Assembly (NCBI GenBank): GCA_949295465.1
Contig: CASFKY010000012.1
Location: 1-64,000 of the forward strand
Reading direction: 5' to 3'
From: an uncultured Oscillospiraceae bacterium
Lineage (GTDB): Bacteria > Bacillota > Clostridia > Oscillospirales > Ruminococcaceae
Length of the DNA: 64,000 nt
Shown: positions 1 through 8,556 of the stretch, one piece after another
Layout: each line of letters starts with the position of its first letter
Position numbering within the stretch: the first letter of the stretch is position 1
Notes under the pieces: generated by a model
The model's database searches: none
Told to the model about the DNA's origin: nothing
The model's input: only the letters and a program-made list of their open reading frames with translations
Translations under genes and position numbers: made by a program

Positions 1-1
1 T

Positions 2-1003
2 TCCCCTGCCCGCCCGGTGCGCCGCACCGGCCCGGGACGGGTGGCAGGCCGGGCGGGCGCCCTGCTGGGCAGCTTTCTCCTCTTTCTGACTGCGCTGGCC
101 GCCGGGGCGAGCTTCATTTTCTGCAAGGGGCCCAGCCCCACCGCCCGGGATTTGTTTGTGAACACCATGCTGGAGACCAGCGCCCTGAAGTTTGTGCCTC
201 GGCTCTTTCTTTCCGACCGGGAGGTGGAGGCCATTGTGGCCCGCAACGCAGTGGTGGAGACCGACGAGACCACCCAGGTATCCGGGGAGGAATTCCAGCC
301 TCCCGCCAACAAGCCCCTGGACACCATCGAGATCGAGGATGTGCGGGGCACCACCTTTCAGGGCAAAATGATGATCGTCTACGACCCCTCCCGCATCCGC
401 CTGGCCTGCCTGGAGAGCTTTTCAGCCGACGGCAAGGGCAAAAAGCTGGCGGAATTTGTGGAGGAAGGGGGTGCCGTGGCCGGCATCAACGCCGGCGGCT
501 TTGCGGATGAAAACGGCATGGGCAACGGCGGCATGCCCATCGGCCTGGTGATCCAGGACGGAAAGATGCTGGCGGGCCAGGCCGGCGGCAGTTACTCGGT
601 GATCGGCCTGGACGAGACCCACCACTTGCAGGTGGGCCAGATGACCGGGGCCGAGGCTCTGGAGCGGGGCCTGCGGGACGCTGTGAGTTTTGGTCCGGCC
701 TTCATCATCAACGGCGAGGCGGCCGACGTGACTGGCTCGGGGGGCGGGCTCAATCCCCGTACCGTGATGGGTCAGCGGGAGGACGGCGCCATCCTGCTGC
801 TGACCATTGACGGCCGCCAGCCCCACAGCCTGGGCGCCAATTATCAGGACTGCATCCGGGTGATGCAGGAATACGGGGCCGTAAACGCCGCCAATCTGGA
901 CGGGGGCTCCAGCTCTCAGATGATCTACCAGGGCGAGACCATCAACGTCTGCTCGTCCCTCTACGGGCCCCGGAACCTGCCGGTGGCCTGGCTGGTGCAG
1001 TAA
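2..1003 (+). CDS. Phosphodiester glycosidase (NAGPA-like) family protein, 5' end probably cut by the window
   Basis: The C-terminal two thirds match the phosphodiester glycosidase domain first described in the human uncovering enzyme NAGPA and common in bacterial exopolysaccharide-associated proteins. Visible landmarks are GINAGGF near residue 155, FGPAFIING near 230, PRTVMGQ near 245 and NLDGGSSSQM near 295. A hydrophobic stretch (GALLGSFLLFLTALAAGASF) close to the N-terminus should anchor it, with the enzyme domain outside the cell. The frame is open to the left edge. The first possible start is a GTG at 17, which has no ribosome binding site before it, so the real start is probably upstream of the window. 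The substrate cannot be told from sequence. The next gene starts 10 bases downstream and is probably cotranscribed. Confidence 0.8.
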   Translation, partial: SPARPVRRTGPGRVAGRAGALLGSFLLFLTALAAGASFIFCKGPSPTARDLFVNTMLETSALKFVPRLFLSDREVEAIVARNAVVETDETTQVSGEEFQPPANKPLDTIEIEDVRGTTFQGKMMIVYDPSRIRLACLESFSADGKGKKLAEFVEEGGAVAGINAGGFADENGMGNGGMPIGLVIQDGKMLAGQAGGSYSVIGLDETHHLQVGQMTGAEALERGLRDAVSFGPAFIINGEAADVTGSGGGLNPRTVMGQREDGAILLLTIDGRQPHSLGANYQDCIRVMQEYGAVNAANLDGGSSSQMIYQGETINVCSSLYGPRNLPVAWLVQ

Positions 1004-1013
1004 GGAGGCTTTC

Positions 1014-2078
1014 ATGGCAGCATCCCCCGCCCGTTCCCGCCGAAAGCGGGGCGGATTTTCCCGGTTTTTCCGGCTCTGGTGCCTGGCTCTGGCCCTTTTG
1101 GGCCTCTTTGTGCTGGCAAAGCTGTGGCGCGCCCTGGAGCGGTACGAGGCAAACTCCCCCGAGGCGGCCATCACCTCCTTCTTGCAGGGCCTGCCGGACG
1201 CCGACGAGGAGCAGCTTCTGGCACAGTCCGGCTTTGCCCTCTCCCCCTACGAAAAGCCCGGCGCCTACCGGCAGGCCCTTGTGAATCTGTGCAAAGAGGT
1301 GCCCTCCCGGCGGGACCAGCTCCGCTTTTCCAAGCAGCTCTCGGAACAGGAGGGCACCGTGAAGGTGCTCTTTGAGGGGGGCAGCCTGTCGCTCAGCCTG
1401 CACCGGGCCGGGGCAGGGGAGCCCTGGCAGGTGACGCCGCCCACCCCCTCCACTCTCTGCTGCACCCTGCTGGCCCCCGCTCACCTGGCTCTCACGGTGA
1501 ACGGCGCCCCCCTGCCCGCCGGGCAGGCCCTCGCCGCCCGGGCGGCCGAGGGATACGAAGAACTGGCAGAACCGCCCCAACTGCTGGAATACCGGCTGGA
1601 AGGGCTTTTGGACTTGCCCCGGGTAGAGGCCAGCCTGCCTGACGGCACCTGCTGGGAGGTGGAGCTGACCCCGCCCCGGGAGGGCGAGACCCGGACCCAG
1701 ATCGCCGCGCCGGTGCCCGCCGACCAGCAGGCCGGGCTGGAGAGCTTTGCCCGCGCCGCCGCCCAGGCCTACGCCCGGTATATTTCCCGGGATGCGGACT
1801 TTGCCCAGGTGGACGCCTATCTGTGGCCCGGCACCGCCCTGGAAAACACGGTGCGCACCCTGGATACCTACTGGTACACCAACCACATCGGCTCTTCTTT
1901 TGAAAACGAGGAATTTCTGGGAGGCGGCAGCCTCGGCCCGGACTGCTGCTGGATTGAGCTGAAGATGGACTACCGGGTGGACCTGGGTTATCGCCAGTCG
2001 GTGCTGCCCATCCACTATCGGATGTACGCCGCTCTCCGAGAGGGCAGCTGGAAGCTGGTGAGCCTGGAAAGTCTGTGA
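1014..2078 (+). CDS. Membrane-anchored protein of unknown function
   Basis: A 354-residue protein whose ATG is preceded by AAGGAGG at a normal distance. Residues about 1-15 are very basic, followed by one transmembrane helix (LWCLALALLGLFVLAKLW). The rest looks extracytoplasmic and has no motif I recognise. The C-terminal half is rich in Tyr and Trp, and its last 100 residues have the look of an NTF2-like or accessory fold, but that is only an impression. It directly follows the phosphodiester glycosidase gene and is closed by the terminator at 2101, so the two form an operon and may share an envelope role. Confidence 0.7.
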   Translation: MAASPARSRRKRGGFSRFFRLWCLALALLGLFVLAKLWRALERYEANSPEAAITSFLQGLPDADEEQLLAQSGFALSPYEKPGAYRQALVNLCKEVPSRRDQLRFSKQLSEQEGTVKVLFEGGSLSLSLHRAGAGEPWQVTPPTPSTLCCTLLAPAHLALTVNGAPLPAGQALAARAAEGYEELAEPPQLLEYRLEGLLDLPRVEASLPDGTCWEVELTPPREGETRTQIAAPVPADQQAGLESFARAAAQAYARYISRDADFAQVDAYLWPGTALENTVRTLDTYWYTNHIGSSFENEEFLGGGSLGPDCCWIELKMDYRVDLGYRQSVLPIHYRMYAALREGSWKLVSLESL

Positions 2079-2100
2079 TCGGAACTTCTGCCCGACAAAA

Positions 2101-2140
2101 AAGCTGCGGGCGGTCCCTTTGGGACCGCCCGCAGCTTTTT
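2101..2140. terminator. Bidirectional intrinsic terminator
   Basis: A perfect 17-bp stem with a TTT loop (2101-2137) followed by T residues. On the opposite strand it is preceded by A residues, so it can end both the plus-strand operon and the minus-strand MATE gene that converge here. Confidence 0.92.
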
Positions 2141-2162
2141 CTTATTTGGGAGACGCTTTTGG

Positions 2163-3584
2163 TCAGTCTGTCCCGCGGGCAGGCCGGGCCGGCTCCTTTT
2201 CCATCCGGGCCAGTTCGGGGTAGACGGTGCGGCGCATGGTGATGTAGCAGGCCAGGCCGCCCACCAGGTTGGAGATGGGCTCGGCCAGAAAGACTCCCTG
2301 CACCCCCAGGCCCCCCACCCGGGGCAGCAGCAAAGTCAGGGGCACCACAATGATGGCCTTGCGCAGCAGCGAGAAAAAGATGGCCCGCCGGGCCTTGTTG
2401 AGGGATTAGAAGACGCTCTGACCCGCCAACTGGAAGGCCATCATCACAACGCCGAAAAAGTAGCTATGCAGGGAGGGCACCGCCGCCGCCAGCAGGTCCG
2501 GCTCATGGTTGAAGATGCGGATGAACACGCCGGGGAAAAGGGAGATCAGCCCCCAGATGGCCAGGGTGTACCCGAAGCCCAGCTGGGTCATGAAGCGGAT
2601 GGCCTGCCGCACCCGGGGCACCTGCCGGGCCCCGTAGTTGTAGCTGATGATGGGGGAGGCGCCGTCCGACAGGGCCATCACCGGGGTCTGGGCGATCTGG
2701 CGCACCGAGTTGATGACGGTCATGACGCTCACATACAAATCGCCCCCGAAGGTTTTGAGGGTGGCGTTGCAGGCCACCTGCACCAGGCTGTCGGTAAAGG
2801 ACATCACAAAGCTGGAGGTGCCCAGGGCGATGATCCGGCGGATGCAGCCCCCATCCGGCCGAAAGCCCCGGAAGTGCAGCCGCAGCTCGGCCCGGGGCCC
2901 GGTCAAAAAGCGCAGCACCCAGAGGGCGGAGAGAGCCTGGGAGAGGACCGTGGCCACCGCGGCTCCCCGCACCCCCATGCCGAAGGCATAGATGAACAGC
3001 GGGTCCAGCAGAATGTTGGCCACCGCCCCCACCAGCACGGTGAGCATGCCCACCCGGGCAAAACCCTGGCTGTTGATGTAGGGGTTGAGGCCCAGGGAGG
3101 TCATCACAAAAACGGTGCCCAGCAGGTAGATGGTGAGATAGGCGCTGGCATAGGGGTAGGTGTCCCCGCTGGCGCCAAAGAGGTAGAGCAGGGGCCGGTG
3201 GAATACAAGCCCCGCCCCGGTGAGCAGCACCCCGGTGGCCAGCAGCATGAAGTAGGCGTTGGCCATGATCTTCTGGGCACCTGCCAGGTCCTGCCGGCCC
3301 CGGGCGATGGAGCACAGAGGCGCGCCCCCCACCCCGAACAGGTTGGCAAAGGCGGTGATCAGGGTGATCACCGGGAAGCACAGCCCCAGCCCCGCCAGGG
3401 CCAGGGTTCCCTCCCCCGGGATCTTGCCGATGTAGATCCGATCCACTATGTTGTACAGCAGGTTGAGCACCTGGGCCACCAGCATGGGCGCCGCCACCGC
3501 CAGCACGTTGCGCCGCACACTTCCTGTGGAGAAATCCACCTGCTGCGCCTGTGTATGTCTGTCATCCGAGCCGTGAAGGGCCAT
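2163..3584 (-). pseudogene. MATE family multidrug efflux transporter, interrupted by an in-frame stop
   Basis: The frame encodes a classical MATE transporter (NorM/DinF superfamily) with about 12 membrane helices, starting MALHGSDDRHTQ and continuing PMLVAQVLNLLYNIVDRIYIG. A TAA codon at 2408-2406 (minus strand) ends the main frame after 392 residues, right after FQLAGQSVF. The same frame continues without shift for about 80 codons (SLNKARRAIFFSLLRK...), which is the normal MATE C-terminal region. Relatives usually have Gln at this point (QSxFQ), so a single CAA to TAA change explains the break. The truncated product would lack the last two helices. The start ATG at 3584 has a GGAG site. A sequencing error or stop-codon suppression are alternatives. 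Confidence 0.85.
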
Positions 3585-3897
3585 CTGCCATTTCTCCTTT
3601 CCCGCTGTGCTATGCTGAACTTTTATGATAGCACGTTTTGGGGACGGCCGGAACCCCCCCGCCCTGCCCGCCGGGGCCGGCCCCCCTTTGCGCCGTAGGC
3701 CTTCCGGGACAAAGGCGGGCGGATATTTTTTGCCAGAACAGATGATTTTTGCCGTTTATACATCAATTTTTATTTTTTGTCAAAAAAGTTCTCTTCAAAA
3801 TGAACCAAATCCGCCCGTTTTGCGTCCTTGGATATTGGAACGAAAAAACCGCGGGCCGCCCCAAACGGCGCGGCCCTGATTCAGACAGGAGGACAAG
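3585..3897. other. Intergenic region between MATE and the WG-repeat lipoprotein gene
   Basis: 313 bases between divergent genes. The half next to MATE is GC-rich with stretches of inverted C and G runs, and would be a leader of about 165 nt for the MATE transcript. The half next to the lipoprotein gene is AT-rich (3720-3850) and holds the MATE promoter. I see no ORF or recognised riboswitch. Confidence 0.6.
3755..3783 (-). promoter_or_regulatory. Sigma-A type promoter for the MATE gene
   Basis: Reading the minus strand, TTGACA (3783-3778), a 17-base spacer and TATAAA (3760-3755). Transcription would start near 3748 and give an unusually long leader before the ATG at 3584. Confidence 0.7.
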
Positions 3898-5289
3898 ATG
3901 AAAAAGAAATGGATGCGCGCTTTTTGCGGCGGGCTGGCCCTTTGCATGCTGGCCGGCTGCGCCCCGGCCAGCCAGGCGGGGACCGGCTCCCAGGCGGCGC
4001 TCTCGTCGAGCAGCCAGCCCGAAACCCCTACCCGCCAGGTGGCCACGCTGGACAAGCAATCCCAGCAGGTCCTGAGCCAGTTTGACATTGTGGGCAAATT
4101 CCATGACGGAGTGGCTTTTGCGGCCAACTACCAGCTGCTCAAGACGCCGGAAGAACTGGCCCAGGGCTATGTGCCGGTGGAGTGCGGCTATGTGACCCTG
4201 AACGGCACTTTCACCCCGCTCTACACGGTCCCCTCTGAGTTCGAGCTGATCAGCCCCGAAGAGGGCCGCTCCAAAGGCCGGTATTTCTACGCTCTCTTTT
4301 TGGAGACCTTCGAGGGCGTTGCCATTGCCGCCGGCGCCACCGAGGAATTCTTCCAGGAATCTCCCACCTATCAGGACGTGCCCCTCTACAGCGAGCAGCA
4401 GACCATGGATGAAACCTTTGCGGTGGGCGACAACGGCTGGGTACCCTATTACGAAAACGGGCTGTGGGGATACTGTGACCTGGAAGGCAATGTGACCCTT
4501 GCCCCCGCCTACGATTTTGTGGAGCCCTTCTACAACGGCAGCGCGCTGGTTTGCCGGTATGACGGCATGTATACCTGGTCGGCCATTGATGAAAAGGGAA
4601 ACGAGCTGTTTTCCCTGGAGCCCTGCGACATGTTTGCCCTGCGTCAGCCGGGCAGCGATTTCTTCCTGCTCACCGAATCGATGAACGGCGGCCATCTGTA
4701 TCGGATGGACGGCACCATCCTGGATTCCTACTGGCAGTTCACCCAGTACGACGACAACGGGTCCGGCCTGCTGGCCAACTATATGCGCGGTCTGCCCTGC
4801 GTCTATGACGCTGACGGGAACTTCCTGTACCAGGATGACCGCATCCAGCTGACCTCGGGCCAGCAGGACGGCTGCACCGCCTATTCGGACGGAACCCTCT
4901 TTGGCATCCTGGGCCAGGACGGCCAGGTGCGCTGCGAGGCCCGTTTTGCCCACATCCTGCATCTGGCCCCCGAGGGGTTCTATGCCCAGGAGGCAGAGGG
5001 CGACCCGGTCCGGCTGTACGACTATGACGGCAATCTGCTTCAGGAGGACCCTGCCTGCGCCCGGCTGGAATTCACCGAGGAGAATGGCTATACCCTGTAT
5101 GACGGCCAGGGGAACACACTGGAGGAATATCCCTGCACCATCCTTTCTTCCTCTGAAACCGAGGACGATGTCTTCTTTACCGAGGATGGGTTTGCCTACC
5201 TGTATCTCAGCCAGAACGACTTTGCGGTGGTTCATGTGACCTTTGAGGCACAGCCGGCAGAGGATGCCGGCACAGCCTCCGCCGCCTGA
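3898..5289 (+). CDS. WG-repeat lipoprotein
   Basis: A 463-residue lipoprotein. The N-terminus KKKWMRAFCGGLALCMLAGC ends in the lipobox LAGC, so Cys20 should be lipidated and the protein tethered outside the membrane. A Ser/Gln-rich linker follows. The body carries WG-type (KWG) repeats, clearest at YENGLWGYCDLEGNV and the following APAYDFVEPF, and less regular copies to the C-terminus; such repeats form beta-propeller-like domains of unknown ligand. The ATG has CAGGAGG upstream. The next gene starts 22 bases after the stop, so this protein is probably transcribed together with the sigma-like genes and could be a surface sensor or effector for them (inference). Confidence 0.78.
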   Translation: MKKKWMRAFCGGLALCMLAGCAPASQAGTGSQAALSSSSQPETPTRQVATLDKQSQQVLSQFDIVGKFHDGVAFAANYQLLKTPEELAQGYVPVECGYVTLNGTFTPLYTVPSEFELISPEEGRSKGRYFYALFLETFEGVAIAAGATEEFFQESPTYQDVPLYSEQQTMDETFAVGDNGWVPYYENGLWGYCDLEGNVTLAPAYDFVEPFYNGSALVCRYDGMYTWSAIDEKGNELFSLEPCDMFALRQPGSDFFLLTESMNGGHLYRMDGTILDSYWQFTQYDDNGSGLLANYMRGLPCVYDADGNFLYQDDRIQLTSGQQDGCTAYSDGTLFGILGQDGQVRCEARFAHILHLAPEGFYAQEAEGDPVRLYDYDGNLLQEDPACARLEFTEENGYTLYDGQGNTLEEYPCTILSSSETEDDVFFTEDGFAYLYLSQNDFAVVHVTFEAQPAEDAGTASAA

Positions 5290-5311
5290 AAAGAGGAAGG
5301 GGGCTTTTCCA

Positions 5312-5770
5312 TTGAAATCTCTCCCTCTGTCCGAGCCGGAGGGTCCAGCCCGGCAGTATGCGGCAAAAATCTTTTATTTCTGCTACTGCGCTCTGAAGGG
5401 GGATCAGATCGCCGCAGAGACCGCTTCCCGCCGGGTGCTGGCTTTTTTTGCCCCGGGCCCCGGGCTGCCGGAGGGTCTGAGGCAGGGTGCGGCCCTGCCG
5501 GCCCTTCTCTCCCTGGAGGCCTGCGGCGGGGCCGAGCGCCTGGGTCCTGAAAGGGCCGGGCTGCTGCTTTGGCACATTTTCCGGCTGGAGCCGGCGCAGA
5601 TCGCCCGTCTGATCGGCTACGGTCCCGAGCAGACCGAAACGCTCCTGGCAGGGCCGGCCGGCAAGGCGACCGGCCGTGTCCCCCTTCTTCCTTTGCTGGA
5701 GGGGGAGTGCCTGAGCCTGCGCCAGCGCCGCCTCTTCCCCGTGGCGGCTTCCCGCCCCGGGCAGCCCTGA
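5312..5770 (+). CDS. Small protein with sigma-region-4-like helix-turn-helix
   Basis: The best start is TTG at 5312, 9 bases after GAGGAAGGGGG, giving 152 residues (MKSLPLSEPEGPARQYA...). Longer starts lie inside the preceding lipoprotein gene without a binding site. Residues about 20-45 resemble the beginning of a sigma-70 region 2. LLWHIFRLEPAQIARLIGYG near residue 90 resembles sigma region 4 helices (the 'LxxxEIAxLLG' pattern) but with a Pro- and Gly-rich, degenerate surround. It lies between the WG lipoprotein and the sigma-factor fusion. I infer a diverged sigma-like accessory protein. A rapidly evolving unknown is the alternative. Confidence 0.5.
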   Translation: MKSLPLSEPEGPARQYAAKIFYFCYCALKGDQIAAETASRRVLAFFAPGPGLPEGLRQGAALPALLSLEACGGAERLGPERAGLLLWHIFRLEPAQIARLIGYGPEQTETLLAGPAGKATGRVPLLPLLEGECLSLRQRRLFPVAASRPGQP

Positions 5771-5801
5771 GCCCGGCGGGCTCGCAGTATCTTTCTCTCT
5801 A

Positions 5802-5810
5802 TGGTATACT
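5802..5810 (+). promoter_or_regulatory. Possible extended -10 promoter before the sigma-factor fusion gene
   Basis: TGGTATACT is a good extended -10 element, about 70 bases before the TTG start at 5879. No convincing -35 is present, so readthrough from the upstream genes is equally possible. Confidence 0.4.
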
Positions 5811-5878
5811 TTTGATTTATGTGGTCTGCTGCGGGCCTGCCCGCCCCCGAACCCATTACAGGAAAGCGAGGAATCCCT

Positions 5879-7969
5879 TTGGCAAAAGAGCAGAAAGACC
5901 TGAAGCGGCTGGTGATCGCCGCCCGCAAGGGCGACACAGCCGCCCTCGAGCAGCTGCTGGAAGGCTGTTCCCAGAATATTTACTACGTCGCCTTCAAGAT
6001 GTTCAAAAACAAAGAGACCGCGGAGGACATGACCCAGGAGGCCCTGACCGCCATCTGGAAACGGCTGGACAGCCTGAAGGACCCTGAGGCCTTTTACGGC
6101 TGGGCGGACCGGGTGGCCGCCAACCTCTGCCTGGATCATCTGCGCAAAAAGGGCGTGCCCGTTGATGCCGCGGCGGGCGAGCCGGAGATATATGAGGCCA
6201 TTCCCGAACCCAACGAAGAGCTGCTGCCCCAGAACGCGCTGGACCAGGGCGAGACCCAGCGGATGGTGAGCCAGATCATCGACAACCTGCCGGAGGCCCA
6301 GCGCATCTGTGTTCTGCTGTATTATTTCCGGGGCATGAGCGTGGGGGACATCGCCCGGCTCATCCATTGCAGCGAGGGCACCATCAAGAGCCGGCTTTCC
6401 GCCGCCCGCACCAAGATCCGCGCCGGAGTGCTGAGCCTGGAAGAGAAAAGCGGCATCCGGCTTCACGCGCTGCCCCTCTTCCCCTTCTTTTTTGGGGACA
6501 GCGCATCCCTTTGGGTTCCCGGCCTGGCCCGGAAAGTGCTGCCGGCAAGCCTGGACCCCTCCGGCGGCAGTCACAGTCTGCTGAGCGCCCTCAAGGCAAA
6601 ATTGGGGGCGCTGTCCTCCGGGGCCAAGATCGGCGCCGCCGTGGCTGCCGCTGCGGTGGCGGGGGCCGGCGCATTTGCTCTGGCCCCCGCCCAGCCGCAG
6701 GCATGGCCTCTCTATCAGGGTGTGCGATATTCCGAGGCCCTGGTGGCCTCTGCCCCTTCCACCCAGGAGCTGTATCTGTATGGTCCGAAAGGCCTGGTAT
6801 CTCCCGCTCAGGTGAAAGACCTCTCCTTTGAAGTGTTGGACGCCACCCCGGGCGCCTCGGTGGAACTGGCGGACTCCGCCGGCCAGGAGGGCGCAGCCGT
6901 TCCCTGGCTGACCTTCTCCTTTGACGGCTCCCGGCCTGACGCCTGGGTGCGGCTGCAAATGGAGGTGGGACAGGAGGAGTATCAGCTGGAATTCCATCAG
7001 GTTGCGCCGGGGGCGCTGCCCGATGTGCTCTACGCCCAATCTCCCTTTTTGGCGCAGCCCGGCCAGATCATCCGTCCCGAGGACATTCTGGCCCAGCTGC
7101 CCGACGGTGTGGAACCGGGCCAGATGAGCGCCACTGCCCGGGAGGGTGGCCCGGAAGGAGCCGGGGACCTGACTGCCCGGAAGGACGGATCGCTGCAAAT
7201 TCCCCAGACGGCGGGGGGACAGGCTTACATCCTGCACTGGAGCGCCAGTGACGGGCAGAACCTGAGTTACGAAGGCCAGCTGCCGGTGGTGGTGAGCCAG
7301 GACGGAACTTCCGCCGAGCCGACGGCTCCCTCTGGGGAAACGTCTGCCGGGGAAAAATATTTTTTCAGCGAGGCCGAATACTATATTGAACAGCCGCCCG
7401 CACCGGGATATTCCCGCTCGCTGCCGGTACCGGACGTGCAGCGGGTTCAGCTGACCGTCAACCGAACCGACCTGGAGCCGATGACCGATGAGGCCTTTGA
7501 GGCGGAATTTTCCCGGGATCTGGGACTCTCTGTGGAGAGGGATCTCGCCTCATCCTCCTATTGTCTCTGGCTGTATGTGCCGGAAAGTGTGTCTTTGGGG
7601 GATACCCGGCTGACCCTGACGCTGGAGGGTGAAGTGCACGAGCTGAATATCCATATTGTGGAGCACGGCAAACTGCCCGGTATCTCCTATACTGCCGATC
7701 CCCTGACCCTGCAGGCGGGAGATCCTCTGGATGTATCCACCCTCTTTTCCAGCGCACCCCCGGACATGTACGCTTTCTGGGCCTTCCTCCAGGGATGCAT
7801 CCTGTATCCCGACACCAGCGCCTTTGATGGCGGCGCGCGGTGGGGCGAGTGTATCGGCTCTGATGCTCCTCCCGCAGAGGGCGACCCCCAGCCGGTGCTG
7901 GAATATTATTTCCTCACCTCTTCCTCGGTAAAATTGGTGGGCTACCTGCCGGTGACCGTCGTGTCCTGA
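5879..7969 (+). CDS. ECF-type sigma factor fused to a transmembrane helix and large ectodomain
   Basis: The TTG start at 5879 follows GGAAAGCGAGGA and gives 696 residues. Residues about 10-90 are sigma-70 region 2 (KNKETAEDMTQEALTAIWKRL, then LCLDHLRKK). About 130-190 are region 4 (NLPEAQRICVLLYYFRGMSV, then IARLIHCSEGTIKSRLSAAR). A basic/Ala linker leads to one membrane span at about 247-270 (GAKIGAAVAAAAVAGAGAFA). The remaining 425 residues are predicted outside and look like beta-rich repeats (segments with LPDVLYAQSPFL and LPGISYTADPL recur), with no enzyme motif. A normal ECF sigma factor is about 180 residues and soluble. Here the expected sensor or anti-sigma part is on the same chain. 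Release by proteolysis or direct signalling is inferred. No separate anti-sigma gene lies next to it. Confidence 0.82.
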   Translation: MAKEQKDLKRLVIAARKGDTAALEQLLEGCSQNIYYVAFKMFKNKETAEDMTQEALTAIWKRLDSLKDPEAFYGWADRVAANLCLDHLRKKGVPVDAAAGEPEIYEAIPEPNEELLPQNALDQGETQRMVSQIIDNLPEAQRICVLLYYFRGMSVGDIARLIHCSEGTIKSRLSAARTKIRAGVLSLEEKSGIRLHALPLFPFFFGDSASLWVPGLARKVLPASLDPSGGSHSLLSALKAKLGALSSGAKIGAAVAAAAVAGAGAFALAPAQPQAWPLYQGVRYSEALVASAPSTQELYLYGPKGLVSPAQVKDLSFEVLDATPGASVELADSAGQEGAAVPWLTFSFDGSRPDAWVRLQMEVGQEEYQLEFHQVAPGALPDVLYAQSPFLAQPGQIIRPEDILAQLPDGVEPGQMSATAREGGPEGAGDLTARKDGSLQIPQTAGGQAYILHWSASDGQNLSYEGQLPVVVSQDGTSAEPTAPSGETSAGEKYFFSEAEYYIEQPPAPGYSRSLPVPDVQRVQLTVNRTDLEPMTDEAFEAEFSRDLGLSVERDLASSSYCLWLYVPESVSLGDTRLTLTLEGEVHELNIHIVEHGKLPGISYTADPLTLQAGDPLDVSTLFSSAPPDMYAFWAFLQGCILYPDTSAFDGGARWGECIGSDAPPAEGDPQPVLEYYFLTSSSVKLVGYLPVTVVS

Positions 7970-8036
7970 AAAGTTCTGCCCTGCCGGCAGGACCTCCGAA
8001 ACCCAAACGCTTCGCCGCCCTTTTGGGGCAACAAGG

Positions 8037-8075
8037 AAGGCCCCGCGACTGTTGTGGTCGCGGGGCCTTCTCTGT
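8037..8075 (+). terminator. Intrinsic terminator of the sigma-fusion operon
   Basis: A 13-bp GC-rich stem (8037-8049 with 8057-8069) with loop TGTTGTG, followed by a T-rich tract. Confidence 0.88.
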
Positions 8076-8099
8076 TTATTTTTTCCGGGACATTCCGGC

Positions 8100-8420
8100 T
8101 CAGCCCATGGACTTTATGATGGCCGGGTAATCTTTATAGGCGTAGTCACCGTCAAAAATCTTGCCGTCGATTTCCAGCTTATTGGTATACTGCCACATCC
8201 CGTAGGGTTTTCTGCATTGGCAGCAATCGCTCCACCGGGCAACCCATTTGTCAAACCGATCCAACTGCGGTGTGTCCAGGCAGCTTTGCAGCCATGACAG
8301 CATGGAGTAGATCCCGCAGTACAGCCCGGCCCGCTCAATGGCCTCGCCATAGCTCATGCAGGTAGCTTTCAGGTCCGCCTGACGGAGTTCGGGGTCTTCC
8401 AGATTTCACCAATAGGCTTT
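8100..8420 (-). pseudogene. GH25 lysozyme (muramidase), C-terminal remnant
   Basis: The minus-strand frame encodes the C-terminal half of a glycosyl hydrolase family 25 lysozyme: LEDPELRQADL, then AGLYCGIYSMLSWL, then DRFDKWVARW, and near the end KPYGMWQYT and DGDYAYKDYP. An ATG at 8357 gives an 85-residue ORF, but recognisable homology starts earlier (AYW-stop-NLEDPEL). The TGA codon in that stretch (about 8408) and a further stop upstream interrupt it. The N-terminal half with the rest of the catalytic barrel is absent. I read it as a decayed gene. No phage genes lie beside it. Confidence 0.75.
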
Positions 8421-8501
8421 ACTTTTCTCCCGTCTCACTCATCCGCAGCCGACGCCGGGGTATAGCCGGACCTGTCTCTCCCAAAGCAGCTCCGACATAC
8501 A

Positions 8502-8544
8502 AAAAGCGAGGCGCCCTCCCTTGCCGGGAAGGCGCCTCGCTTTT
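8502..8544 (-). terminator. Intrinsic terminator for the minus-strand lipoprotein gene
   Basis: A 14-bp stem containing GCGAGGCGCC on the two sides, followed on the minus strand by a T run (A run at 8501-8505). Confidence 0.85.
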
Positions 8545-8556
8545 CTGGTTCAAAAG

